DNA of 7,105 nucleotides from Ruminococcaceae bacterium UBA7067 (GCA_002493755.1 DKZT01000055.1:29632-36736); one strand, 5' to 3'. Counted from the first letter of the stretch, positions 1 through 7,075 are shown. The notes: a model not told the origin generated them from the letters alone. Numbers and translations are program-made.

Positions 1-23
1 AACTTGTGGTAGTATATGAATAT

Positions 24-30
24 GAGGTGA
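24..30 (+). promoter_or_regulatory. Ribosome binding site of the dockerin protein gene
   Basis: GAGGTGA lies 7 bases before the ATG at 38, a good Shine-Dalgarno match at normal spacing. It supports 38 as the start. Only 37 bases precede the gene in this window, so no promoter can be called. Confidence 0.8.
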
Positions 31-37
31 GTGTGTA

Positions 38-1552
38 ATGAAAAGAGCGTTTAAAACTGCCGTTTGTCTTGGACTGGCTGCACTTGCGATAATGTCCTGT
101 GTAAGCGGCGCAGCAGCGGTTGCTTCCGATGAAATATTGTCAAGCCGAACCGTAACCGTTGACCCGTCAGCTGTGACTGATGATTTTCTTGTGCTTTCCG
201 GTCAGACTTCCGATGGACCGGATTTTGAAGCTGCTGCAGCCGATATTGCTGAATGTGCGCTGAATTTTGAGGAGAGTATTGACGTATCAAAGTATAATAT
301 TGACTATGATGCTGCTCAGATGAACGTCCTTGTCAGCTATTTGAAGTATGAATATCCCGAGCTTATTAATCTTTCAAGCAAATACGGATATGGCGTGCGG
401 TATTCCGGAGAGGAAAAGACAGTATACTTTAAACCTGTGTATCTTTTTTCTGCTGATGAAAAGGATAAGTATTTTACTCCGTTCAATGCCGAGCTTGACA
501 AAATAGTTGCTTTGGCGCAGCAGCAGCCGAATGACTTTTCAAAGGCGCTTTATGTTCACGATTATATTGTTTCAGCTTGCGAGTATGCCACCGAAGCTTA
601 TGACGCCCCTGATTCTGCGTCTCCTTTTATATTCAACGCTTATGGCTGTCTTGTTGATAATCGCTGTGTTTGTCAGGGTTACAGCGTCGCTTACAAGGCT
701 GTTATGAAAAGACTGTCAATTCCCGTTGACTACGCTTTAAGCGAGAAAATGAATCACATATGGAATACGGTAACGCTTGACGGCAAAACATACCACGCAG
801 ACCTGACCTATGATGACCCTGTTCCCAATATACAGGGATATGTAGGTCACTCAAACTTCCTGTGTACAGATGAGGAGATAACGGCGCAGGATCATTATTC
901 GTGGACAACCTCAAGCACCATTTCGGAAACTTCATATCCAAACAGGTTCTGGAACGATATAAAGTCAAGAATCTGCATAAACGGTGATGAGGTTATCTAT
1001 GCCGCGTTTAATTCGGTAAATAAGTCATATCTTGAACGCCGCAGCTTAACTACAAACGAAACGTCTGTTATTCCAAGCGCACTTTCGGGAGAAAAATGGC
1101 AGGCTTCAAGCGGCGGGTATTATGTCGGCTGTTTCAGCAGACTGGAGCTTGTCGGAGATGTGCTTTATTATTCGTTGCCGGACGGAGTTAATGCCATTGC
1201 GCTTGACGGCAGCGACGACCAGAGTGTTTACAGGCTTCCGCAGACGGCGGCAGGTATGTTGTACGGCTTCGTGCAGAGGGACGACAAATTTTATGGAGAA
1301 CTGACAACTTCTCCAACATATGACGGAGAAGTTATGGAGCTTACACTTTCGCAGTTCAAGTGGTCAGTCGTTCCGGGAGATGCCGACGGTGACGGCAATC
1401 TGACTATTCTTGATGCGATTTTGGTTCAGAAATCAGTGCTGCAAATTGTTACACTCAGCGATAAAGCTGCTTCAGCGTCTGATATGGACGGCGACGGCGT
1501 CATATCAATTCACGACGCCCTGCTCATTCAGCGTGCCGTTCTTACAATGTAA
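38..1552 (+). CDS. Secreted transglutaminase-like protein with C-terminal dockerin
   Basis: A 504-residue exported protein. Residues 1-30 form a signal peptide: basic MKR, a hydrophobic core, then Ala-rich cleavage options near 25-30. A Cys at 21 preceded by IMS gives a weak alternative lipobox. Residues about 60-165 resemble the helical region that often precedes transglutaminase-like domains in clostridial surface proteins. The transglutaminase/protease-like core spans about 166-265. It has a VCQGYS motif (nucleophile Cys212), NHIWN (His240) and HADLTYDDP (Asp255), so the family triad is complete. Members of this superfamily include transglutaminases, cysteine peptidases and inactive binders; the sequence does not tell which reaction occurs here. 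Residues about 305-445 look beta-rich, perhaps a short propeller-like segment, with no family I can name firmly. Residues 447-504 are a dockerin, which would dock the protein to a cohesin scaffold. The gene is monocistronic as far as seen and converges on sbcC. The role in cell-surface or cellulosome biology is inferred. Confidence 0.87.
   Translation: MKRAFKTAVCLGLAALAIMSCVSGAAAVASDEILSSRTVTVDPSAVTDDFLVLSGQTSDGPDFEAAAADIAECALNFEESIDVSKYNIDYDAAQMNVLVSYLKYEYPELINLSSKYGYGVRYSGEEKTVYFKPVYLFSADEKDKYFTPFNAELDKIVALAQQQPNDFSKALYVHDYIVSACEYATEAYDAPDSASPFIFNAYGCLVDNRCVCQGYSVAYKAVMKRLSIPVDYALSEKMNHIWNTVTLDGKTYHADLTYDDPVPNIQGYVGHSNFLCTDEEITAQDHYSWTTSSTISETSYPNRFWNDIKSRICINGDEVIYAAFNSVNKSYLERRSLTTNETSVIPSALSGEKWQASSGGYYVGCFSRLELVGDVLYYSLPDGVNAIALDGSDDQSVYRLPQTAAGMLYGFVQRDDKFYGELTTSPTYDGEVMELTLSQFKWSVVPGDADGDGNLTILDAILVQKSVLQIVTLSDKAASASDMDGDGVISIHDALLIQRAVLTM
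1376..1549 (+). other. Dockerin domain (two calcium-binding repeats)
   Basis: This encodes residues 447-504, the extreme C-terminus. The first 12-residue loop starts at Asp448 (DADGDGN, closing Asp459) and the second at Asp482 (DMDGDGV, closing Asp493). Each is followed by a helix with matching pattern (ILVQKSVL and LLIQRAVL). This F-hand duplication is the hallmark of dockerins, which bind cohesin modules. Loop positions 10-11, which help set cohesin specificity in studied dockerins, are Ile-Leu and Ile-His rather than the Ser-Thr pair of the Clostridium thermocellum type I group. No cohesin or scaffoldin gene is in the window. Confidence 0.9.
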
Positions 1553-1572
1553 AATAGAAATTTAACTCAAAA

Positions 1573-1608
1573 CGGCTGCATTATCACATTAATACGATAA
1601 TGCAGCCG
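1573..1608. terminator. Bidirectional hairpin between convergent genes
   Basis: CGGCTGCATTATC (1573-1585) pairs perfectly with GATAATGCAGCCG (1596-1608) around a 10-base loop. On the minus strand the stem begins 5 bases after the sbcC stop codon and is followed by TTTTGAG, so it fits an intrinsic terminator for sbcDC. On the plus strand, where it would end the dockerin gene, the downstream sequence CTTATTATAT is a poorer U-tract. The whole gap between the two stop codons is only 60 bases. Confidence 0.8.
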
Positions 1609-1612
1609 CTTA

Positions 1613-4360
1613 TTATATGGTTACTGTTTTTGCGTGACTTCCGAAGCTGTCGGAGGTCACAATTATTTTATTGCCGATTTTTTCACTCAGCTGTGAAACG
1701 TGGGAAATTATCCCCACGGTTCTGCCCATACTCTTTATCTTGTCAAGAGCCTTAATCGCAGTTTCAACTGTTTCACGGTCAAGAGAGCCGAAGCCCTCAT
1801 CAATGAAAATCGAATCAAGTCTTATGCCGCCCGAATAGCCCTGAACAACATCGGAAAGTCCGAACGCAAGCGACAGCGAAGCCAGAAACATCTCGCCGCC
1901 CGAAAGCGTAAACACGGGTCGGGTGCCGCCGTAGCAGCCGTCAAATACCTCAATGTCAAGACCCCTGAGCGAGTTGCCGCCCTGCTCCTGAGTGATTTTT
2001 TCAAGCTTGTATCTGCCCTCGCTGAGTATTGCAAAATACTTATTCGCCTGCATTAAAATGTCGTCAAGCATCATACCAAGCACAAACATTTTAATGGGAA
2101 CCTTCATCGGGTTTGACCCCTTAAGAATATTGGCAAGGTGGCTCAGGCTTGAATACAGCTTTTCGCACTCCTCGGATTTTTCAAGCTGTTTTTTAATCTG
2201 CTCCAGCGAGTGTCTGAGGCTCTCGCTTTCTTTTTTCGATTCGCCGCTTTCGCTTATTTTGGCTTTTAGCTGCCACTCAAGTGAACGGCACTCATCAAGC
2301 AGGCGTTCGGTGTCTGTACCTGCAAGCTCGGCACACTGCTGTTCGGATTCAAGCGCTTGCTTTTGATATTCCTCAAGCTTTTGCTTTCGCTCATTCATAA
2401 GCGCTGTTGCCGCCTCAAGGCGGCTTTTTGCCCTTGTGTATTCGTTTTGAATATCCCTTTCCTGCTTTTCAAGATTGAGTATCGTTTTCCTTGCGGCGTC
2501 AAGCCTCAGCCTAAGCTCTCTTTCACTGTCGCTGTGGTTTTGGTTCAGCTGGATAAGCGTATTTATTCTTTCCTGCGACTGCGCTCTTGATGCTTCAAGC
2601 TCAATTATACTCTTAGTCAATTCACCCGTTGCATTGCCGATTTGCTCAAGCTGTGCCTTTAATGCCGCAAGCTGTTTTTCGGCTGTCGGGAGCTTTGCCT
2701 TTTTTGCGTTCAGCTCGTCAAGCGTGCGCCTTTGCAATTCAAGGTCGTGCTGACAGGTTTTGTAGTAAATGTTGTAGCCGTCGCATTTTTTCTGCTGTTC
2801 ATTCAGCTGTGCGTTAATCTGAGAGCAGGCAGCCGCCTTTTCCGATTTTATCCTGAGCAGCTCGGAGCAGTGCGCTTCTTTTTCTTTAATGAGCCTTAAA
2901 AGCTCCTTTTGCTTTTTTACAAGTCCCTGTTCCTTTTCGCCTGTAAATACGGCAGGGTGCGGATGCTCTGTTGAGCCGCACACAGGGCAGGGCTTGCCGC
3001 TTTCGAGCCGTGAGGATAGGAATACAGACATATTGCCGCGTATTTTCTCGTCAATAATTTTTTCGCTTTCCTTAAGAGCTTCAAGCTCTAAAAGCGAGCT
3101 GTCGTAGCTCTTTCCTGCCGCTTCGGCTTCCTTTTGTGCCGCCGTGAGTCTGAGCTTAAGCTCCTCAAGCGTTTTGTAGCTTTCGCTTATTTCGCTGAGC
3201 GTTTGAAGCTTCATTATTTCTGACGGTATTCTTTGTATATCACATCTCAGCGCGGCTGTGTATTCCTCACCGTCGGCTGTCTTTTTAAGAATTTTCTGTG
3301 ACTGCTCTTCAAGCGCAAGCTTTTGCTCCCGAGTTTTTTCGAGTGCGGATGTGCATTGCGAAAGCTCCTTTTGCGCCTGAGTGATTTTAGCTAAGGCTTT
3401 GAGCGCCTCGTCAAGCTGACGGGCATTTTCACGCTCGCGGTTTATTTCATTTTGCAGGTGTGCAAGCGTTTCTGTGTTTTTTTCAGCTTCTGCAAAGCCT
3501 GTAAGCGCCGCTTCCTGCTCGTGCTTTGCCTGTTCAAGCGATATAAGGCTTTTTTCGGCGGCACATTTCAGCTCGTCACGCTTTTTCAGCCTTTCCGCTT
3601 GTGCATGCTTTGTCTTTAAGGCTTTGTCAAGCCTTTCTGCCTCTTGATTTGTTTGCTTGTATTTTTCCGTTGCCGCATCCGCTTTTTCCTCAAGCCGTGA
3701 AACACTGTCGCAGCCGCAGCCTGACAGCACGGCAAGACGTTCTGATTGAAGGCTGAGCGCCTTGTCCCTGACCTCATCTGCCTTTTTAATTGCGCAATCC
3801 GTAATTTTTGACCATTGCTGAGCGTCAAACAGCTTTTCAAACAGCTTCGCCTTTTCGCTCGACTGTGAAATCAGCAGTCGGCGGAACTCGCCCTGCGGCA
3901 ATATCATAACCCTTGAAAACTGGTCGCAGTCAAGTCCGAGCAAAGCCTGTGCCCTTGCCGATATGCTGCGGTCTGCACCGGCTTCAAGGAGCTTTTCACC
4001 GTCCGATAAGTCATAGCAGGAGTTTTCAACCCTTATTTTAACCGCTCCGTCACGTCTGCTTCTGTAAAGGCTCTGACTGCGGTAAAAGCGGTAGGTTTTC
4101 TCTCCTAACGAAAATGTAAAATCAACCGAGGTCGGTATGCTCTCGTCAGCGCCGATGCTCCTCATCTGATCCCAGCTTCTCAGTCCTCCCGTTGCCTTGC
4201 CGTAGAGAGCAAAGCATATGGCGTCAAGTATGGTGGTTTTTCCGCCGCCGGTGCTGCCGGTTATTAAAAACAGCGCATTATCTCCGAATGTCGTAAAGTC
4301 AATTTCCGTTCTTTTTATGTAAGAGCCAAAGCCCTCCATAATCAGCTTAACAGGCTTCAT
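1613..4360 (-). CDS. sbcC: DNA double-strand-break repair ATPase SbcC (Rad50-like)
   Basis: A 915-residue SMC/Rad50-type ATPase, the partner of SbcD. In this family the complex uses ATP to open DNA ends, cut hairpins and clear protein-blocked ends in the cytoplasm. Visible in order: Walker A GSTGGGKT (35-42), Q-loop in ILPQGEF (Gln156), and a long coiled coil rich in Glu, Lys, Gln and Leu (about 190-440). A zinc hook CPVC follows (Cys458 and Cys461, codons near 2978-2989), then the returning coiled coil (about 475-740). The C-terminal ATPase lobe has signature LSGGE (819-823), Walker B IFIDEGFGSLD (851-861) and an H-loop His887. All catalytic elements are present and there is no frame break. 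It is shorter than E. coli SbcC (about 1048 residues), so the arms are probably shorter. Walker A reads GSTGGGKT instead of the more common GPTGAGKT; the essential Gly-Lys-Thr is kept. The start overlaps the sbcD stop (ATGA), and an AGGAGG site lies 7 bases upstream. Confidence 0.97.
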   Translation of the reverse strand: MKPVKLIMEGFGSYIKRTEIDFTTFGDNALFLITGSTGGGKTTILDAICFALYGKATGGLRSWDQMRSIGADESIPTSVDFTFSLGEKTYRFYRSQSLYRSRRDGAVKIRVENSCYDLSDGEKLLEAGADRSISARAQALLGLDCDQFSRVMILPQGEFRRLLISQSSEKAKLFEKLFDAQQWSKITDCAIKKADEVRDKALSLQSERLAVLSGCGCDSVSRLEEKADAATEKYKQTNQEAERLDKALKTKHAQAERLKKRDELKCAAEKSLISLEQAKHEQEAALTGFAEAEKNTETLAHLQNEINRERENARQLDEALKALAKITQAQKELSQCTSALEKTREQKLALEEQSQKILKKTADGEEYTAALRCDIQRIPSEIMKLQTLSEISESYKTLEELKLRLTAAQKEAEAAGKSYDSSLLELEALKESEKIIDEKIRGNMSVFLSSRLESGKPCPVCGSTEHPHPAVFTGEKEQGLVKKQKELLRLIKEKEAHCSELLRIKSEKAAACSQINAQLNEQQKKCDGYNIYYKTCQHDLELQRRTLDELNAKKAKLPTAEKQLAALKAQLEQIGNATGELTKSIIELEASRAQSQERINTLIQLNQNHSDSERELRLRLDAARKTILNLEKQERDIQNEYTRAKSRLEAATALMNERKQKLEEYQKQALESEQQCAELAGTDTERLLDECRSLEWQLKAKISESGESKKESESLRHSLEQIKKQLEKSEECEKLYSSLSHLANILKGSNPMKVPIKMFVLGMMLDDILMQANKYFAILSEGRYKLEKITQEQGGNSLRGLDIEVFDGCYGGTRPVFTLSGGEMFLASLSLAFGLSDVVQGYSGGIRLDSIFIDEGFGSLDRETVETAIKALDKIKSMGRTVGIISHVSQLSEKIGNKIIVTSDSFGSHAKTVTI

Positions 4361-5481
4361 CCCAGTGCCTCCTCTGCAATTTTTCTGAACAGCTCAATTT
4401 CTTCGCTGTCAGCGTCTATTCCGCAAATCTGCTTTGAAAATTCACGGAACAGCTCGACAGGGTCGCCGAAGCTTCTTTTTGACGGTGTGCTCAAAAGCTC
4501 TCCCGGCGCTGAGATAAGCTCGCTGCTCATCTCAAGTATATTCGGGTAAAATTCACGCAGCCGTTGAAGCGGCATAAAAATCGGCTTTTTGTCGGTAAGG
4601 TGAATGTGTATAAAATCATCGCTCGGGTTTGCCTTTCCGTCCTCCATAAGCTTTTCAAATTCGCCTGATATAACCCTCATATCAAGCGACGGCTTAAATT
4701 CCTCAAAGCGGCGGTTTATTCTGCCGTTTTCAAGCTCAAAAATATTAACGCCCTTTTGGATGTTCTGTTCACCAAAGGAATATTTAAGCGGCGAGCCGGA
4801 ATAATAGCCGTTTTCTCCTGCCTGCTGAGGTGAGTGCAGATGGCCGAGCAGTGTAAGGTCAAAGCCTTTAAACAATTCTCCGCTTACCTCGCCGCTTGCT
4901 CCGATATACACCGGACTTTCAGAGTCGCTTACGGTACAGCCGCTCATAAAGCAGTGTGACACCGCGATGTTTACGCATTTTTCGTCAAGCTGAGCGTATA
5001 TTTTATCTGTGAGAGCCTTGTAGCTGTCGCCAAAGCTTTTTATGCCGTCATCACCGAAAAATCCCCTTGCGCTCGGCGGGTCAAAATGGGGAATAAGGTA
5101 AAAGCAGTATTTTTCTCCGTCTTTTTCAAGCACAACAGGCTCAAATGCGTCCTTTATGTCGGTTGCAATATGTATTCCGCTTTGCTTTAGTATTGAAGCG
5201 CCCAGCGTAATCCTTTCTCTGCCGTCGTGATTGCCGGTTATGGCAAGCAGTGGTATTTTCGTTTCGCTCATAAAGCCGATAAAATCGTCAAGCATTTTTA
5301 TCGCCTCGGTCGGCGCAATGCTCCTGTCGAAAATATCGCCTGCAAGCACGAGTGCATCCGGCTTTTCCGATAGTATAAGCGGCTTTAGGAAGCTGTCCGT
5401 AAACTCCGCCTGTAATTCAAGCATTGAGCGTGAAAAAATTAACTTGCCCAGATGCCAGTCTGCTGTATGTATCAGCTTCAT
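4357..5481 (-). CDS. sbcD: Exonuclease SbcD (Mre11-like) metallophosphoesterase subunit
   Basis: A 374-residue nuclease subunit of SbcCD. In this family a two-metal (Mn) centre gives 3'-5' exonuclease and hairpin endonuclease activity gated by SbcC. The calcineurin-like phosphoesterase motifs are all present: DWH (Asp8, His10), GDIFD (Asp49, with Asp52), GNHD (Asn84, His85), SHCF (His176) and GHLH (His214, His216). YSGSPLKYSF (227-236) is also typical of SbcD. The C-terminal part (about 265-374) should include the capping region and the helices that contact the SbcC coiled coil. I chose the ATG at 5481 because it opens with the canonical MKLIHTADWHLGK and has AAAGGA 10 bases upstream. The frame stays open to 5598, but those 39 codons run through a tandem repeat and lack family resemblance. 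It is the first gene of the sbcDC operon and overlaps sbcC by 4 bases. Confidence 0.96.
   Translation of the reverse strand: MKLIHTADWHLGKLIFSRSMLELQAEFTDSFLKPLILSEKPDALVLAGDIFDRSIAPTEAIKMLDDFIGFMSETKIPLLAITGNHDGRERITLGASILKQSGIHIATDIKDAFEPVVLEKDGEKYCFYLIPHFDPPSARGFFGDDGIKSFGDSYKALTDKIYAQLDEKCVNIAVSHCFMSGCTVSDSESPVYIGASGEVSGELFKGFDLTLLGHLHSPQQAGENGYYSGSPLKYSFGEQNIQKGVNIFELENGRINRRFEEFKPSLDMRVISGEFEKLMEDGKANPSDDFIHIHLTDKKPIFMPLQRLREFYPNILEMSSELISAPGELLSTPSKRSFGDPVELFREFSKQICGIDADSEEIELFRKIAEEALG
4368..4373 (-). promoter_or_regulatory. Ribosome binding site of sbcC, inside sbcD
   Basis: AGGAGG on the minus strand, a perfect Shine-Dalgarno core, lies 7 bases before the sbcC ATG at 4360 and within the last codons of sbcD. 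Together with the ATGA stop/start overlap it fixes the sbcC start and suggests translational coupling of the two subunits. Confidence 0.85.
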
Positions 5482-5491
5482 ATTCTTACCG

Positions 5492-5497
5492 TCCTTT
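5492..5497 (-). promoter_or_regulatory. Ribosome binding site deciding the sbcD start
   Basis: AAAGGA on the minus strand lies 10 bases before the ATG at 5481. It favours this start over the in-frame ATG at 5598. Confidence 0.65.
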
Positions 5498-5523
5498 GCT
5501 GTAATATTGTTGTTGAGTGCCCA

Positions 5524-5554
5524 TCTCCACTCTTCACTCTCCACTCTCAACTCT
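5524..5554 (-). repeat. Heptanucleotide tandem repeat upstream of sbcD
   Basis: Read on the minus strand this is AGA plus successive 7-base units AGAGTNR: GTTG-, GTGG-, GTGA- and GTGG-ended units in register, about 4.4 units in 31 bases. On the plus strand the units are TCTCCAC (5524), TCTTCAC (5531), TCTCCAC (5538) and TCTCAAC (5545), then a partial TCT. It lies between the sbcD start and the likely promoters. If sbcDC starts near 5556 it would be in the leader RNA. A 17-base stretch recurs inverted at 7089-7105. Confidence 0.8.
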
Positions 5555-5562
5555 GTAAAAAA

Positions 5563-5591
5563 ATTATAATTGAAATTTTCATTAAAATGTT
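5563..5591 (-). promoter_or_regulatory. Possible sbcDC promoter
   Basis: On the minus strand TATAAT occupies 5568-5563, a consensus -10 box. The hexamer 17 bases upstream (AACATT, 5591-5586) is a weak -35, so only the -10 is persuasive. The region is AT-rich and the -10 also matches on the plus strand as an overlapping TATAAT (5565-5570), so its direction is not certain. Confidence 0.3.
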
Positions 5592-5598
5592 GTATCAT
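5570..5598 (+). promoter_or_regulatory. Likely housekeeping promoter of dacA
   Basis: TTGAAA (5570-5575) and TATCAT (5593-5598) are separated by exactly 17 bases, a close match to the primary sigma factor pattern. Transcription would start near 5605, leaving a leader of about 34 bases before the dacA ATG. An A-rich tract at 5557-5569 just upstream could act as an UP element. Confidence 0.55.
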
Positions 5599-5624
5599 AT
5601 CCTTACACTTATTTTACCACAGGG

Positions 5625-5630
5625 AAGGGA
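5625..5630 (+). promoter_or_regulatory. Ribosome binding site of dacA
   Basis: AAGGGA lies 8 bases before the ATG at 5639 and supports that start over the in-frame TTG at 5570, which would also fall on the proposed -35 box. Confidence 0.7.
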
Positions 5631-5638
5631 AAAATTCT

Positions 5639-6997
5639 ATGAGAAAAAAATTATCAATGGCAATTGCTTTTGTGCTGGCGTTTGTCATATTGTCTGCAAT
5701 GTTTATGACAGGTGCGAGTGCGGCAGGCGTCAGCTTTGATCCGCAGCTTGATTTGAACAGCGATTATCTCTATCTTGTTAATCTTGATACAGATACTCCT
5801 ATATTTCAGAAGGACGCAGACAAAAAATGCTATCCTGCTTCTACAACCAAGATTATGACATATATTATCGTAACCGAGAAGGTCAAGGATCTTGAGAAAA
5901 CTATGGTTACAATCAAGCAGAGTGTGCTTGACGAGCTTGAGGGAACAGACAGCTCTGTTTCGGGTCTTTCGGAATATGTTGATGAAAAAATCAGTGTGCT
6001 TGAGCTTCTGTATTGTATGATGGTGCCGTCGGGCAATGACGCCGCTTTGGTGCTTGCCGATTATGTGAGCGACGGTGATGTTCCTAAGTTTGTTGAGCTG
6101 ATGAATCAGAAGGCTAAGGAGCTTGGCTGTAAAAACACAAACTTTATGAATCCGCACGGACTTCACGATGAAAACCATTACACAACGGCGTATGATATAT
6201 ATAAGATAACCGAGTACGCCATTACAACTCCGCATTTTACCGATATTACAAACACAACTACATATTATCTGAGCCTTGACAAGGATGGTGAAAGCCCGAT
6301 TGTTACAACAAACAACCTGATCAACGAAAATGCCGAGGGCGAGTATTACTTTGAGTATGCCAAGGGCATAAAGACAGGAACAACGGATGAAGCAGGCTAC
6401 TGCCTTGTTTCAAGTGCAATAAAGGACGGCGTAGCCTATATGTGTGTAGCAATGCACGCCCCGTGCTATGACGATAACGGCGACTACCGTGACAACGGGG
6501 CAATGCTCGACAGCAAGGCGCTTTACGAATGGGCGTTCGGAAGTATGGAGCTTCAGCAGGTTGTAGCGGAGCGGACTCCCGTATGTGAGGTAAACATTAA
6601 TTACGCTATGGATAAGGATACCTTGCTACTCGTTCCCGAATACGCATATTCAACAATGCTGCCTGTTGATATGGGTAAGGATGATATTGTAATAAAGAGC
6701 GATGTACCAGAGGTTATCGACACCCCTGTAAGCAAAGGCACAAGGGTCGGCACAGCTACGATTTATTATAAGGATCAGGAGCTTACAAAAATTAACCTTG
6801 TTGCAAGCGAAACCGTTGAGAAAAGCGAGCTGGTTTATGCGATGACGGTGATAAAAAATGTTGTTACCTCACCGATATTTATTATCGCGGCGGCTTTCGT
6901 TCTGATACTGTTTATTGCATATCTTATCTTTGTGGCAAGACTCAACAAGAACAACGGCAAGGATAAGGAAAAGGTGAACAAGCCGAGAGAGCTTTGA
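5639..6997 (+). CDS. dacA: D-alanyl-D-alanine carboxypeptidase (DacA/PBP5 type, peptidase S11)
   Basis: A 452-residue low-molecular-weight penicillin-binding protein. The family removes the terminal D-Ala from peptidoglycan pentapeptides outside the membrane, limiting cross-linking, and is acylated by beta-lactams. A signal peptide covers about residues 1-28 (MRKK, hydrophobic core, ASA cleavage site). The three active-site motifs are intact: STTK (nucleophile Ser68, Lys71), SGN (131-133) and KTG (245-247, in KGIKTGTTDEAGYC). Residues about 310-395 form the C-terminal beta domain typical of PBP5-like enzymes. A hydrophobic helix at about 411-434 followed by a Lys-rich tail anchors it in the membrane. 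This true transmembrane end differs from the amphipathic helix of E. coli PBP5 but is common in Firmicutes. It is transcribed divergently from sbcDC and ends in its own terminator, so it is probably a single-gene unit. The symbol is by family; a paralogue such as DacF is possible. Confidence 0.94.
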   Translation: MRKKLSMAIAFVLAFVILSAMFMTGASAAGVSFDPQLDLNSDYLYLVNLDTDTPIFQKDADKKCYPASTTKIMTYIIVTEKVKDLEKTMVTIKQSVLDELEGTDSSVSGLSEYVDEKISVLELLYCMMVPSGNDAALVLADYVSDGDVPKFVELMNQKAKELGCKNTNFMNPHGLHDENHYTTAYDIYKITEYAITTPHFTDITNTTTYYLSLDKDGESPIVTTNNLINENAEGEYYFEYAKGIKTGTTDEAGYCLVSSAIKDGVAYMCVAMHAPCYDDNGDYRDNGAMLDSKALYEWAFGSMELQQVVAERTPVCEVNINYAMDKDTLLLVPEYAYSTMLPVDMGKDDIVIKSDVPEVIDTPVSKGTRVGTATIYYKDQELTKINLVASETVEKSELVYAMTVIKNVVTSPIFIIAAAFVLILFIAYLIFVARLNKNNGKDKEKVNKPREL

Positions 6998-7031
6998 TTC
7001 ACTGCATATTCACCGTAAATCAAGAAAAACT

Positions 7032-7066
7032 AAATGGCTGTTTCATCGTTGGTGAGACAGCCATTT
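7032..7066 (+). terminator. Intrinsic terminator of dacA
   Basis: AAATGGCTGTTTCA (7032-7045) pairs with TGAGACAGCCATTT (7053-7066) around a 7-base loop. This is a 14-bp stem with one G-U wobble. The stem's closing A-T pairs supply a short T-run (TTTTA). It begins 34 bases after the dacA stop. Symmetry means it could also work for a gene arriving from the right. Confidence 0.85.
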
Positions 7067-7075
7067 TAAGTATAT

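Noticed and set aside
1379..1516. Direct nucleotide repeats near the end of the first gene
   Set aside because: The GACGG(T/C)GACGGC similarity encodes the two dockerin calcium loops and needs no other explanation.
1700..2753. Several plus-strand open frames opposite sbcC
   Set aside because: They are Ser/Leu/Cys-rich translations of the complement of coiled-coil codons with no recognisable domains; sbcC is intact throughout.
2100..3700. Very frequent TCAAGC/GCTTGA hexamers across the middle of sbcC
   Set aside because: In the coding frame these are G-CTT-GA, that is Leu followed by Glu or Asp, expected from a coiled coil with a strong CTT preference. Spacing is irregular, so this is not a DNA repeat array.
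5482..5598. A 39-residue N-terminal extension of SbcD from an ATG at 5598
   Set aside because: The extension runs through the 7-base repeat, has no similarity to SbcD N-termini and no good ribosome site. The canonical MKLIHTADWH start at 5481 has one.
5570..5638. A 23-residue N-terminal extension of DacA from a TTG at 5570
   Set aside because: It would put non-signal sequence before a complete signal peptide, begins on the likely -35 box and lacks a ribosome site; the ATG at 5639 has AAGGGA 8 bases upstream.
5654..6235. A 193-codon open frame antisense to dacA
   Set aside because: It lies wholly opposite a gene with intact catalytic motifs, and its predicted protein is Cys/His/Arg/Ile-rich with no recognisable domain. 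It is a shadow of the real frame.
4357..6997. A functional sbcDC-dacA system
   Set aside because: The units are divergent with separate promoters, and the known roles (DNA end processing and cell-wall trimming) share no step; adjacency alone is not evidence.
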